Shown: positions 24,678-34,200, numbered from the stretch's first letter. The stretch: DNA of 41,361 nucleotides from an uncultured Bacteroidales bacterium (GCA_902800925.1 CADCGD010000013.1:1-41361); one strand, 5' to 3'. Translations and numbers: made by a program. The notes: generated from the letters alone by a model not told the origin.

Positions 24678-24705
24678 AATTATGCATTATGAATTATGAA
24701 TTATT
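24678..24705 (+). repeat. 7-bp repeat between the divergent MscS and kinase genes
   Basis: AATTATG (24678-24684), CATTATG (24685-24691), AATTATG (24692-24698), AATTATT (24699-24705). It abuts the -7 box of the kinase gene. The same repeat type, in inverse sense, precedes the lipoprotein gene at 10174-10194. Confidence 0.75.
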
Positions 24706-24708
24706 TTG

Positions 24709-24716
24709 TAATTTTG
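24709..24716 (+). promoter_or_regulatory. -7 box of the sugar kinase gene
   Basis: TAATTTTG, with 26 bases between the box and the ATG at 24743. It directly follows the 7-bp repeat, as at 10201. Confidence 0.55.
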
Positions 24717-24742
24717 TGGCAAAATCAAAAATACAGACCAAT

Positions 24743-25657
24743 ATGATACTCATTGCTGACAGCGGAAGCACCAAGACAGACTGGACGCTCCTGCACTCTA
24801 CTAACCCGTTCTTGAAGAGCGAGGAAATCGCTACGTTCCGAACCCAAGGCATCACCCCCATCCATCAGACGGCAGGTGACATTCGCGATATCATTGAGCG
24901 CGAGCTGTTGCCTCAGCTGTCCAGTTTCCCTCGTGCCAAACTCATTCAGTCTGGCGTGCTGGAGAGCCCGTTGCTGCAGAACCTGCACCTCTTCTTCTAT
25001 GGTAGTGGTTGTACGCCCGCGCACGTACCTATGATGATACAGCTGATGAATGAAGAGCTGTCGCCCAAGACCGTCGAGGTGCATAGCGACCTGATGGCTG
25101 CTGCCCGAGCACTGTGTGGTCACGAGGCTGGCATGGCGTGCATCCTTGGTACGGGTGCCAACAGCTGTCTGTATGATGGCGAAAACATTGTCCAGAACAC
25201 GCCTGCCCTGGGTTATATCCTTGGTGACGAGGGCAGTGGCTCCGTACTGGGCCGCCTGTTCCTGAACGCTATCTTCAAGAATCCTGCGTTGGCCGATGTC
25301 CGTGACGAGTTCCTGAAGGTTAACAAGTGGGAACAGAAGGACATCATCCAGAAGGTGTATCGTGAACCCATGGTCAACCGCTGGCTGGCCTCCCTGTCGC
25401 CATTCATCATGGAGCATATTGGCAATCCTTATATCAAACAGTTGGTCATTGATAACTTCCGCGACTTTTTCCGTAAGAACATTGTGCCTTACAACCGTCC
25501 TGACCTGCCCGTGCACTTTGTGGGCTCTATGGCACACCACTATCAGGAGCAGCTGGAGGAGGCTGCCCATGCCGAGGGCTTCACGGTGGGCAATATCCTG
25601 CAGAGCCCTATCGAGGGTCTCGTTATTTACCACGGAGCACCTGCACAGATGGTATAA
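24743..25657 (+). CDS. BadF/BadG-type ATPase, probable N-acetylglucosamine kinase
   Basis: The 304-residue cytoplasmic protein of the actin-like ASKHA fold would phosphorylate an amino sugar, probably GlcNAc from cell-wall recycling. Visible motifs are the phosphate-1 loop LIADSGSTKTDWTLL, HSDLMAAARALCG (phosphate-2 region), CILGTGANSCLYDGE and YILGDEGSGSVLGRL, the last typical of BadF/BcrA-family sugar kinases. Start 24743 is chosen because longer readings run back through the divergent promoter into the MscS gene. It is monocistronic, with a strong terminator following. Substrate assignment rests on family resemblance to bacterial NagK-like proteins. Confidence 0.85.
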   Translation: MILIADSGSTKTDWTLLHSTNPFLKSEEIATFRTQGITPIHQTAGDIRDIIERELLPQLSSFPRAKLIQSGVLESPLLQNLHLFFYGSGCTPAHVPMMIQLMNEELSPKTVEVHSDLMAAARALCGHEAGMACILGTGANSCLYDGENIVQNTPALGYILGDEGSGSVLGRLFLNAIFKNPALADVRDEFLKVNKWEQKDIIQKVYREPMVNRWLASLSPFIMEHIGNPYIKQLVIDNFRDFFRKNIVPYNRPDLPVHFVGSMAHHYQEQLEEAAHAEGFTVGNILQSPIEGLVIYHGAPAQMV

Positions 25658-25664
25658 TTATTAC

Positions 25665-25692
25665 TAGAGCCCACTTTGATGAGTGGGCTCTA
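25665..25692. terminator. Bidirectional intrinsic terminator
   Basis: An 11-bp perfect stem TAGAGCCCACT (25665-25675) with its complement at 25682-25692 and a 6-base loop. AT-rich runs on both sides serve the convergent kinase and HAD genes. Confidence 0.85.
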
Positions 25693-25715
25693 TTATTATA
25701 TTATAAAGGTATAGA

Positions 25716-26798
25716 CTATTCAAAGTCGAACTTGGTCTTCTCCACACTGTAGCCGTAGATGGTCTTGAAGTCGTTCTTCATGGAGATGACGGTGTAGCCG
25801 TTCTCCCGCCATTTCGCCTCACGCTTGGCACCCTCTGCCAGGTCGGCGTGGTCGCGCTCATCGTCGTCGGCAACGAGCATGAAGGTGGCCGTGCGGTATT
25901 GCTTGTTGCTCAGACAGTAGTTGTGCATGGCCTGGTCGCCACTGCTGTTGCCAAACGACAGCACGGGAATCTTGCCAATCTCCTGACTGATCTGTCTCAC
26001 CTTGTTCGTCTTCAGGTTCTTGATGATGAGGCTGTCCGTGCGCACCAGATACTCCTCCTTACCCATGGTGTAGTCCACACCCACATTCTCACCCTGTTTG
26101 TTAGAGCTCAGACACACGTCCATGCCAATCACCCTGTTGGGTTCAATGCCTATCGACTCCACCAGTGCACGACAGATGAAGCGGTCTGAACCAGACACCA
26201 CATAATAGGTGAATCCGTTGGCCTTCAGGTAGTTGAACACCTCCAGCATGGGCTTGTAGAAGCTCTCGCCATAGGTCATTCCCTTGAAGCCGTTGGCAGG
26301 CTTCTTGGCGTAGTTCAATACGTAGTCATGAAACTCAGCGATGGTCATGCCGGCATAGGCCTTCGCTGCCGCACGGGCGTGAACCATGTCGAAGTGGTCG
26401 GGCAATTTTTTACCCTCGCGCACGAAGTCGCGGATGTTCTGTGCTGCCTCGCGCACATCGTCGGGCGCCTGGTCTTTGTACGTGGGGTCGTCCAGTGCGC
26501 GGTATTCCAGCATGTTGTACTCAAAGTAGGTAGGGTAGAGCTCCCCCACAAACGTACCGTCCATGTCGAACGTGGCTATGCGGTCCTCCTCAGGAATGAA
26601 GTTCTTGGAGTCCGGGTTGGTCACATCCTCCACATACCCCTTCAGCGTCCTCAGCGCCTCGCAGTCGTTCCATAGGGTGAAGTACTCTTTCGCAGGTGCC
26701 TCCGTCTGCTCATCGTCTTTGCTCGAGCAGGCCGTAAACACCAGTCCTTGTGCAAAGATGCACATCAGGACCATTGTCAAAAACAGATTCTTTTTCAT
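25716..26798 (-). CDS. HAD-superfamily phosphatase lipoprotein
   Basis: Probable periplasmic phosphomonoesterase. The 360-residue protein starts with a lipoprotein signal ending VFTACSS (Cys24). HAD motif I is ATFDMDGTFVGE near residue 76, motif II VVSGSDRF near 195, a later Lys lies in NLKTNKVRQIS, and motif IV-like GNSSGDQAMHNY lies near 285. The long helical cap between motifs I and II resembles phosphoserine phosphatase-like HAD proteins. Substrate unknown. It follows the SGNH hydrolase on the minus strand but has its own -7 box overlapping that gene's stop codon. Confidence 0.83.
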   Translation of the reverse strand: MKKNLFLTMVLMCIFAQGLVFTACSSKDDEQTEAPAKEYFTLWNDCEALRTLKGYVEDVTNPDSKNFIPEEDRIATFDMDGTFVGELYPTYFEYNMLEYRALDDPTYKDQAPDDVREAAQNIRDFVREGKKLPDHFDMVHARAAAKAYAGMTIAEFHDYVLNYAKKPANGFKGMTYGESFYKPMLEVFNYLKANGFTYYVVSGSDRFICRALVESIGIEPNRVIGMDVCLSSNKQGENVGVDYTMGKEEYLVRTDSLIIKNLKTNKVRQISQEIGKIPVLSFGNSSGDQAMHNYCLSNKQYRTATFMLVADDDERDHADLAEGAKREAKWRENGYTVISMKNDFKTIYGYSVEKTKFDFE

Positions 26799-26831
26799 TT
26801 TTTCCTCTTTTATTTAATAGTAATCATGCTG

Positions 26832-26839
26832 CAAAGTTA
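26832..26839 (-). promoter_or_regulatory. -7 box of the HAD gene, overlapping the upstream stop
   Basis: TAACTTTG on the minus strand; its first three bases are the TAA stop of the SGNH hydrolase gene. The box is followed by CAGC, as in other promoters here. Confidence 0.6.
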
Positions 26840-27985
26840 GTATAACTCTTCGTGGTCATAGCGTGGCATGGTGCGTACTAGCTTGTGGATTGCTGCCTGA
26901 GCCATAGCCTCATAGGCACGCTCGCTGGGATGCAGGTGGTCGCCACTGTCAAAGCCGTCGGCAAAAGCCTTGGGATTGGTGACGCTACGTACTGCTGCGT
27001 CGAAATCAATACATCCGTCGAAGATAGGCGAGGTGCGCAGCCATTCATTGAACGCCTGACGCATCTGCTCACGCTCTTCATTGTAGGTACGCCAACCATA
27101 GATGGGCAACAGGGTACCGCTCCACACTTTCAGTCCCATGGCCTTAGCGGGCTTGACATAGATATCCTCAATACCATGCTCCATCTCCTCTACTGTAGGC
27201 AGGTCGCTCCATGGGCGGAAGGGGTTGACATCGGTGCCAACAGGGTGGATGATGTCGTTAATGCCATGCTGGATGATGACGTCCGTAGCGCCTGCCACAT
27301 TCATCTCAATGGGGAAGCGGGTGGCACCCTTCAGGCCGTAGGCCTGATAGGTGATGCAGTCGTACTGACGCAGGATGCGCGTGCCGCTGACAGCACGGCG
27401 AATGATGGCGGCATTGGAGCCGAAGGCCAGCTGAGCCATGTAGTCGGGCCACGACTGGGCAGTGATAGAGTCGCCATAGCATACCACCGCATGGTTTTCA
27501 GCAGACGTCAGCACATCGATGGTGTTGAGGAAGTAAAACCAGTTGGTATTGCGCGTCAGGTTGAGAGGCAATTCGTCAGCCTCTGCATAGTCACCATAGG
27601 CATAATAGCCCTTAGAGAGCGGTCCTGTGACGAGCGTTCCACTATTCATCTGCGTAAAACCAGCCATATAGAAGCTCACCTCTATGGTGTCGCCACGGCT
27701 GACAGCATAGCTGACAGCATCACTCTCCGTCTCCTTGCCTGGCAGAAGCGTAACACTCGTCTCTCCTGCAAAGGTAATAGGCGTATGGCCAACAAAGACC
27801 TTGTTGAGTGTAACAGGCTCCGTGCCAGTGAGGTTGGAGAAACGGAAGCGCAGCATGCTGCCGCTGAAACACATACGGACAGGATAGCGCAACGTGAGGT
27901 CTTTGGCATAGATGGCCTCGCGACGGTTGGTGATGGAGGTGGCGTTTCCCCAACAGGCCACCCATTTATTATTGTCTTTCATCAT
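26837..27985 (-). CDS. Two-domain SGNH/GDSL hydrolase
   Basis: Probable carbohydrate acetyl- or acyl-esterase. The 382-residue protein has no signal peptide. Residues about 1-155 form a beta-sandwich-like domain. The SGNH catalytic domain follows with AVVCYGDSITAQSW (block I Ser near residue 172), RRAVSGTRIL (block II), IIQHGINDIIHP (block III Asn) and GDHLHPSERAYE (block V Asp/His). The order resembles xylan/pectin-linked Lipase_GDSL_2 esterases. It is divergent from the utilization-locus regulator, so it may be part of the same regulon and act on acetylated oligosaccharides; an intracellular place is odd for that job. ATGs at 27985 and 27982 are equally likely. Confidence 0.82.
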   Translation of the reverse strand: MMKDNNKWVACWGNATSITNRREAIYAKDLTLRYPVRMCFSGSMLRFRFSNLTGTEPVTLNKVFVGHTPITFAGETSVTLLPGKETESDAVSYAVSRGDTIEVSFYMAGFTQMNSGTLVTGPLSKGYYAYGDYAEADELPLNLTRNTNWFYFLNTIDVLTSAENHAVVCYGDSITAQSWPDYMAQLAFGSNAAIIRRAVSGTRILRQYDCITYQAYGLKGATRFPIEMNVAGATDVIIQHGINDIIHPVGTDVNPFRPWSDLPTVEEMEHGIEDIYVKPAKAMGLKVWSGTLLPIYGWRTYNEEREQMRQAFNEWLRTSPIFDGCIDFDAAVRSVTNPKAFADGFDSGDHLHPSERAYEAMAQAAIHKLVRTMPRYDHEELY

Positions 27986-28045
27986 ATCAAATCCGATTCT
28001 ATTGTTTTAGATTATAACCTTGTTGTTGACTAGTAATCAGATATG

Positions 28046-28077
28046 CAAAGATAAACACTTTTCGGTGAACGACCAAA
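28046..28077 (-). promoter_or_regulatory. Promoter of the SGNH hydrolase
   Basis: On the minus strand TTTG (28077-28074) and TATCTTTG (28053-28046), 20 bases apart; the ATG lies about 60 bases downstream. Confidence 0.75.
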
Positions 28078-28147
28078 GAAAATGGCAGAAAAGTTAAATC
28101 TATGCAACTTTTCACGTTGTTTTGTTCGTTTTCATTTTTTTTCTTCG

Positions 28148-28155
28148 TAACTTTG
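28148..28155 (+). promoter_or_regulatory. -7 box of the PUL regulator, nearly at its start codon
   Basis: TAACTTTG ends 9 bases before the ATG at 28165. It supports 28165 rather than the upstream in-frame ATG at 28102, which lies before the promoter. Confidence 0.65.
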
Positions 28156-28164
28156 ACGGCGAAT

Positions 28165-31104
28165 ATGCGAGTACTGCTTTTGGCCATTATCCTGCAGATG
28201 CTGTCGGCATCGGTCCATGCACAGCTTTCAAGTTCGTTGCTTGAACGCTACAATATCTCATGTCTGGACCTGACCAGTGGACTGCCTCACGACCATGTGA
28301 ACCATATTTTTGTGGACAGTCAGGGCTTTGTCTGGGTGTCGAGCTATGGTGGTGGAGCGGTGCGATACGACGGTTACACGTTTAAAGCCCCTGTGCAGGG
28401 CGACAGTCGCTCGTGTCTGGGATTTGCTGAAGACAGCCATCAGCGTCTGTGGATTGCCTACGACGAGGGTACGGTGGTTTTGGACCTGAAGACCATGCGC
28501 AGTGTTACCCCCTCGTATGGCAAGGGAACCATTGGTGGATTGCTGGACCGTAGCACCGTGAAGGTTTATTGCGACTCGAAGGGAGCTTTATGGCAGGTGG
28601 CTCGCGACAGTATCTACCGCTATGCTTTCGATGATGACGGCAATGTTGCCAGCATTAGCCGTTGCCGCTATACAGGCAATACTCCAGATATTGCTATACG
28701 TGACATTGAGAATAATGGTAAAGTGTGGGTGTCTACCTCCCTTGGTTTATCTCGACTCACCGTTGCGGGTGACAAAATGAAGTTTACCCCCATCCATTCC
28801 GTCCTGCAGACGTTGAAAGGGCTTTTCATTACCGACCTGCTGCGTCAGGGCAGTACCGTGTGGATAGCTAGCAATCAGGGACTCTATGCTTATAACCTTT
28901 ATAACGGTACACTGCAGATCTATCGTCATACTGCCGAAGAGCGCTCCTTGCCTCACAATCACGCTACCTGTCTGGCGCTGACCTCCGACGGCAACTTGTT
29001 GGTGGGTACATTGCGTGGAATCTGCCTGTTTGATGCCAGCCGTTCTGATTTTTCCTGTTGGAACTCCTCTACGGCAGGCTATCCGTTGCCCACCAATTTC
29101 ATCCGTTGTCTGCTAAACTATCAGGGGCAGCTATGGGTGGGTACAGAGACGGCAGGCATCGTACGACTGTTGCCTAAGCCCCTGCTGTTGCAGAACTACG
29201 TCCACCAGCCGAATAATCCTCAGTCGTTGTCGCCCAATCCGGTGAATGCCATGTACGCCAGTGCTGACGGCACCCTTTGGGTGGGAAACGTTGAGGGAGG
29301 ACTCAGTTGTCGCGGTCCTGGTGGCCATTTCGAGCATTGGACTACAGCCAATTCTGCGTTGTCGCATAACTCCGTATCGGTGCTGGAGCCTGACAATCAC
29401 GGCCGTCTGTGGATTGGTACGTGGGGTGGAGGCTTGAATACAATAACCATTAACCATGAACCAATAACCATTAACCATGTTGTCCTGCCTGCTGGTTTCC
29501 TGCAGCAGACGAATTATATCGGGGCCCTGGCATACGATAAATATCATGATGCGCTGTGGATTGGCTCCAACGACGGCATCTTCCTTTATGACCTGAAGAC
29601 GGGCAATGTGGAAGACCCGTTCCCTGACAATCGTAATATCCGAGGATGCATCGGCGCTTGCGTAGACCGCAGGGGGCATTTGTGGGTAGGGTGTCTGACG
29701 GGCATCTGTGACATCGACCTGCGCTCCGGTCGGGTGGGGCAAGGAAACTTTAAATACCGCCATCTGCGCCATAAGTTGGATAAGCCCAATTCGGTAGTTG
29801 TCGACAAGATAACCTGTGTCGTTGAAGCCAAGGACGGTACCCTCTGGCTGGGTAGTGACGGCTATGGCCTGTACCATCGTGTGGTGGAAAAGGGAGGTAA
29901 GGAGCGTTTTGAAGTGTTGACTACCGACGACGGACTGGCCAACAATGCCGTGAAGGGCATTGTGGAGGACAATCAGGGACTGCTGTGGATAACCACCAAT
30001 AACGGACTGTCGGTTTATGATCCTCGCCAGCATACCTTTATTAATTATGGTGAGCGTGACGGACTGCTCTGTCAGCGATTCTATTGGAATTCTGCTGTCA
30101 AGGGACCCGATGGTACAGTCTTCCTAGGTAGTGTAAAGGGACTCACCGAGGTACGTGGCGAGAATACAGATGCCGTCTATCCGGAACACCTTTCTTTCAC
30201 TGGCTTGATGGTGGACAACCAGGAGATTAATTCCAGCAATAGCGCTATTCTGGACTGCGACATCTCTTGTGCTGAGAAAATTAAACTTCACGAGTCCAAC
30301 AAGTCATTTGCGCTGAGCTTCTCTACATTGAGCTACGCCGACCAAGCACAGTATTACATATGTAGACTGAAAGGTTTTGAGGACGAATGGACTGCTCTGA
30401 AGCCTGGTGAGCACTCTGTGAGGTACACCAGTCTGAAGCCTGGAACCTATGTCTTTGAGGTGAAAAACAGTACCGAAGCCGGCAAGGAGAGTAAGACCAT
30501 CAGCATTGAGGTGGAGATAGCTCCCTATTTTTGGAAGAGTTGGTGGTTTATGTTGTTGTGTCTGGTAGTGCTGACCATTGCTTTCCTGTATGTCTATAAG
30601 CAACGTCTGGCAGCTCTTCGTCGTCAGGAAGCCGAAAAACTGTTAATCCCGATTAAGAAAGTTCTGGAGGAGTCTGACGCCCCAGAGACTTTGCAGACGC
30701 GTATTCAGAATATTCTAAACAATCAGGAACATATTAAGCAGAGTCGCCATCGGAGTGTGGAGACTGACAAGCAGCAGACCAAGCCTACCAAGAGTTTCAT
30801 GGAGCGGGCCACCGATATCTTGGAGCATCACTATATGGATAGTCAGTTTGACATTACGGAGTTTGCCGATGCCATGAGTATGAGCAAGAGTCTGTTGACC
30901 AAGCGCATCAAGGAGGAGACGGGACAGAGCACCAGCCAGTTTATCCGCAACTACCGTCTGAGCATTGCCCGTGAGCTGCTGTTAGAGAACTATGCCGACC
31001 GCAATATCACAGAGATTGCCTATAAGGTAGGCTTCAATGATCCCAAATACTTCACTCGTTGCTTTACCCGTTTGTACGGAGTAGCTCCCAGCTCGTGTAA
31101 ATAA
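28165..31104 (+). CDS. Membrane-anchored propeller sensor fused directly to AraC DNA-binding domain
   Basis: Predicted regulator of the arabinan locus. The 979-residue protein has a signal peptide or anchor (MRVLLLAIILQMLSASVHAQ), about a dozen periplasmic Reg_prop blades (GFVWVSSYGGGAVRYDG, GRLWIGTWGGGL, DALWIGSNDGIFLYD, GLLWITTNNGLSVYD), and a Y_Y_Y domain (about 712-782). A single transmembrane helix (about 791-813) and a short 60-residue cytoplasmic linker follow, then an AraC helix-turn-helix (about 876-979). There is no histidine kinase, ATPase or receiver domain, unlike classical HTCS of about 1300-1400 residues. Signalling must pass through the linker directly. A five-copy 7-bp repeat encodes TINHEPITINH between two blades. 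The gene precedes susC in the same direction. Confidence 0.88.
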   Translation: MRVLLLAIILQMLSASVHAQLSSSLLERYNISCLDLTSGLPHDHVNHIFVDSQGFVWVSSYGGGAVRYDGYTFKAPVQGDSRSCLGFAEDSHQRLWIAYDEGTVVLDLKTMRSVTPSYGKGTIGGLLDRSTVKVYCDSKGALWQVARDSIYRYAFDDDGNVASISRCRYTGNTPDIAIRDIENNGKVWVSTSLGLSRLTVAGDKMKFTPIHSVLQTLKGLFITDLLRQGSTVWIASNQGLYAYNLYNGTLQIYRHTAEERSLPHNHATCLALTSDGNLLVGTLRGICLFDASRSDFSCWNSSTAGYPLPTNFIRCLLNYQGQLWVGTETAGIVRLLPKPLLLQNYVHQPNNPQSLSPNPVNAMYASADGTLWVGNVEGGLSCRGPGGHFEHWTTANSALSHNSVSVLEPDNHGRLWIGTWGGGLNTITINHEPITINHVVLPAGFLQQTNYIGALAYDKYHDALWIGSNDGIFLYDLKTGNVEDPFPDNRNIRGCIGACVDRRGHLWVGCLTGICDIDLRSGRVGQGNFKYRHLRHKLDKPNSVVVDKITCVVEAKDGTLWLGSDGYGLYHRVVEKGGKERFEVLTTDDGLANNAVKGIVEDNQGLLWITTNNGLSVYDPRQHTFINYGERDGLLCQRFYWNSAVKGPDGTVFLGSVKGLTEVRGENTDAVYPEHLSFTGLMVDNQEINSSNSAILDCDISCAEKIKLHESNKSFALSFSTLSYADQAQYYICRLKGFEDEWTALKPGEHSVRYTSLKPGTYVFEVKNSTEAGKESKTISIEVEIAPYFWKSWWFMLLCLVVLTIAFLYVYKQRLAALRRQEAEKLLIPIKKVLEESDAPETLQTRIQNILNNQEHIKQSRHRSVETDKQQTKPTKSFMERATDILEHHYMDSQFDITEFADAMSMSKSLLTKRIKEETGQSTSQFIRNYRLSIARELLLENYADRNITEIAYKVGFNDPKYFTRCFTRLYGVAPSSCK
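29445..29479 (+). repeat. 7-bp tandem repeat inside the PUL regulator gene
   Basis: AACCATT, AACCATG, AACCAAT, AACCATT, AACCATG (29445-29479). In frame it encodes a TINH-type repeat between propeller blades. It is one of six runs with this period in the window. Confidence 0.88.
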
Positions 31105-31128
31105 GACCACAGAGTGGATAAAATGACG

Positions 31129-31184
31129 GGTGGACAATTTTGTCCACCTTTATTATTGTTTTGTCCACCTTGATTTAAATCAAG
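31129..31184 (+). promoter_or_regulatory. Operator-like repeats upstream of susC
   Basis: TTTTGTCCACCTT occurs twice (31138-31150 and 31159-31171), 21 bases start to start, two helical turns apart, as expected for AraC-type sites. A perfect 16-bp palindrome CTTGATTTAAATCAAG (31169-31184) overlaps the second copy and the -33 region. The first copy also forms an inverted repeat with GGTGGACAA (31129-31137), which with the following T-rich stretch could act as the regulator gene's terminator. Confidence 0.65.
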
Positions 31185-31189
31185 TGCCG

Positions 31190-31197
31190 TACATTTG
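31190..31197 (+). promoter_or_regulatory. susC promoter -7 box
   Basis: TACATTTG followed by CAACGG. It leaves an A-rich leader of about 45 bases before the ATG at 31248 and presumably drives the whole susCD-GH43 operon. Confidence 0.7.
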
Positions 31198-31247
31198 CAA
31201 CGGAAATCAATTACATAACAAATTAACATAACCTAAAAACGTTACAC

Positions 31248-34200
31248 ATGAGAAAGAAAGTATTATTCTCTATGATGCTCATGGCGGGAATCACAGGCGG
31301 CTTCTTAGCCTGTCCGACTCCAGTCATGGCATCTGTGTCTCAGTCACAGACCATCAAGGTTAGTGGCCAGATTGTGGATCAGGACGGTCAGCCGCTTATT
31401 GGCGCTACCGTCAAGGTGAAGAATGCAAAGCTCGGTGTTGTCACTGACTTTGACGGAAACTTTACCATCGATGTTGCTTCTGACGGCGTGCTTGTCGTCA
31501 GCTACGTGGGCTACAAGGATCGTGAAATTGCTGTTCGCGGGCGTGCAACACTCGGACAGATTCAGTTGGATGACGACTCCAACATGCTGGAGCAAGTGGT
31601 TGTCGTCGGTTACGGTACGCAGAAGAAGGCAGACCTGACCGGTTCAGTGTCTATCGTCAATGCCGAAGAACTTAAGCGTGTCTCCAACTCTAACATCTCT
31701 ACCATGCTGGAAGGTAAAGTCGCTGGTGTACAGATTACCTCTGACGGTCAGCCAGGTGCCGACCCTGCCGTTCGCATCCGTGGTATTGGTTCTTTCGGCA
31801 GCACAGCACCTCTGTATGTTGTTGACGGTGTGCCCATGGGAACGACCATCCGTGACTTCTCACCGAACGATATCGAGACCATTCAGGTACTGAAGGATGC
31901 TTCTGCTGGTGCCATCTATGGTTCGCGTGCCGCTAACGGAGTGGTTATCATCACTACCAAAAATGGTAAGAAAGACCAGCCTCTGAAGGTGGACTATAAG
32001 GGTTACTTCGGTGTTGACTGGATTTCCAACGATGTCTATGATGTGATGAATGCTGATCAGTATAGCCAGTACCTCGGTCAGGCATGTGCCAATGCAGGTA
32101 CACCCCTTCCTGGTGGTTACAGCCTCGGTGCCGATGGCCGTTACCATTTCCAGGACAATACAAATACTGATTGGTTCAGTGAGGTCTTCAAGACTGGTAC
32201 CCGTCAGAATCATAACATCAACCTTAGTGGTGGTGGTGCTAATAATACCTATAATATAGGTCTGGACTACTTCAAACAAAAGGGAACCTTGGAAGGTGCC
32301 GGACCTAACTACGAACGTTTCACTGCCCGTGTGAATAATACAATGGACACTAAGTTTATCAAGTTCCGTACTTCATTGGTTTATTCTCACTCTAGCCAGG
32401 ACGGTATGGGTGTCTCGAATGCTGGTGAATACATCCAGGGACTGTATGGTATGTCGGGATGGAACGTCCTGATGGGTGCTACAACCATGCAGCCAACTAT
32501 CAAGGCCTACGATGAATCGACCTGGTGGCTTGACGATAAGGTGGGAGCTGCTAAGAGTTGGAACTACGATGCTTATGGATATGGTGTCTACTACGATACA
32601 GTCCATGGCGACATCTCTGCTGCCAACCCATTGCTGGTCAACAACCTCTTCCAGCGTAACACGTTGGTTGACCGCTTTGTTGGTACCGCATCAGCTGACG
32701 TTGACTTGCTGAAGATGATTGGCTTGGACAGTAAGAACCACAAGCTGACCTATAAACTGAACCTATCATACAGTGCTACTCATGCCAACGACCGTACTTG
32801 GATCTCTGCATGGATACAGAGTAACCGTGTCTATTTGGACAAGTCGAATGAGAAGCTGACCAAGTCTCATCGTAAGTATACCGATGCTTTGATAGAGAAT
32901 ACGCTGACCTATGATGGCACCTTCGGTAAGCACCATGCAAACCTGGTTGTCGGTCAGACCTTCGAACAGGAGAACACCAATACGTTGTCTGCATGGGGTG
33001 TTAACTTCACCGAGCCTTACTATCTGCAGATTCAGAATGCTTCGGATAAAGATGCCGACTCTTACGAATATAAACACACCATGGCATCGTATATTGCCCG
33101 TCTGAACTACGATTATGACGGTAAATACCTGTTGTCGGCAGTGGTTCGTCGCGACGGTAGCTCGCGTCTGTCGAAAGACCGCCGTTGGGATACCTTCCCC
33201 TCTATCTCTGTCGGTTGGCGCTTCGATAAGGAAAGTTTCTATCCCATCAATCGCGACATTATTAATATGTTCAAGATCCGTGCCAGCTATGGTGAGCTTG
33301 GTAACGAGAATATTGCCGATGGTGTCTACGAAATGACGATGGCCCGTAACAATATGACTTACAGCTTTGGCAACCAGCCTGTCACTGGTTCAGCAGCTTC
33401 CCAGTTTGTAATCGAGGATGTTTATTGGGAGAAGAAGAAGACCATGAACGTTGGTGTTGATCTGGCTTTGTTCAATAACCGCATTGAGTTCACCGCTGAG
33501 TGGTATAAGAACAAGTCACAGGATCTGCTCTTCTCGCATGTACCCGTTCCCAACAGTGGTGGTTTTGCCAATAGTGAGGTGACCATGAATGCTGCCTCAA
33601 TGGAGAACAGCGGTGTTGAGTTCAGCGTTACCTATCGTAACCGCGACCACGCACTGAAGCATGAGATTAGTGCCAACCTGAGCACGCTGCATAACAAGGT
33701 GACATCGCTCGGTTTCGGTACAGAGCAGTATCTTGATGGCGACTATATCACTAGAGTTGGTGAAGAGGTCGGCCAGTTCTATGGCTACGTCTATGAGGGT
33801 ATTGCCCGCACACAGGCAGACCTTGACGACCATGCTACTCAGGATGGTGCACAGGTGGGTGACTGTCTGTACAAGGACCTCAATGGTGATGGAGTCATTG
33901 ATACTAATGACCGTCAGGTACTGGGTCGTGGCCTTCCACGTGTAAACTTCGGTATCAGTGCTCACTTGGAGTACAAGAACTTCGACCTAAGCATATCGAC
34001 ATTCGGTGCATTGGGCTACCACGTTACCGATGGTATCTATAACAGTCTAACATCTTGTTATGGCCCAGGTAATAAGAGCGTAGACCAGCTCGATGCTAAC
34101 CGCTGGTCGGCCGATGGCTTGACCTATATCTCCAGCGTGCCTCGTACCTATTATTCTACGAGCGGCATGGCTTGGAACGACCTTTTCAGCGATCGTAAGA

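Noticed and set aside
24434-24742. A 5' extension of the sugar kinase frame (about 103 extra residues)
   Set aside because: It runs antisense through the start of the MscS-like gene and the divergent promoter. The ATG at 24743 follows a -7 box and begins the phosphate-loop motif.
26885-28033. 382-residue open frame opposite the SGNH hydrolase
   Set aside because: It mirrors the true gene in length, with no recognised motif, and the SGNH catalytic blocks are all on the minus strand.
28102-28164. Upstream start for the PUL regulator (21 extra residues)
   Set aside because: That ATG lies ahead of the TAACTTTG box, and the shorter start begins a normal signal peptide.
31129-31148. Simple terminator of the PUL regulator as the only role of this hairpin
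   Set aside because: The same half-sequence recurs 21 bases on and next to the susC promoter, so an operator role is at least as likely. Both are noted rather than the terminator alone.
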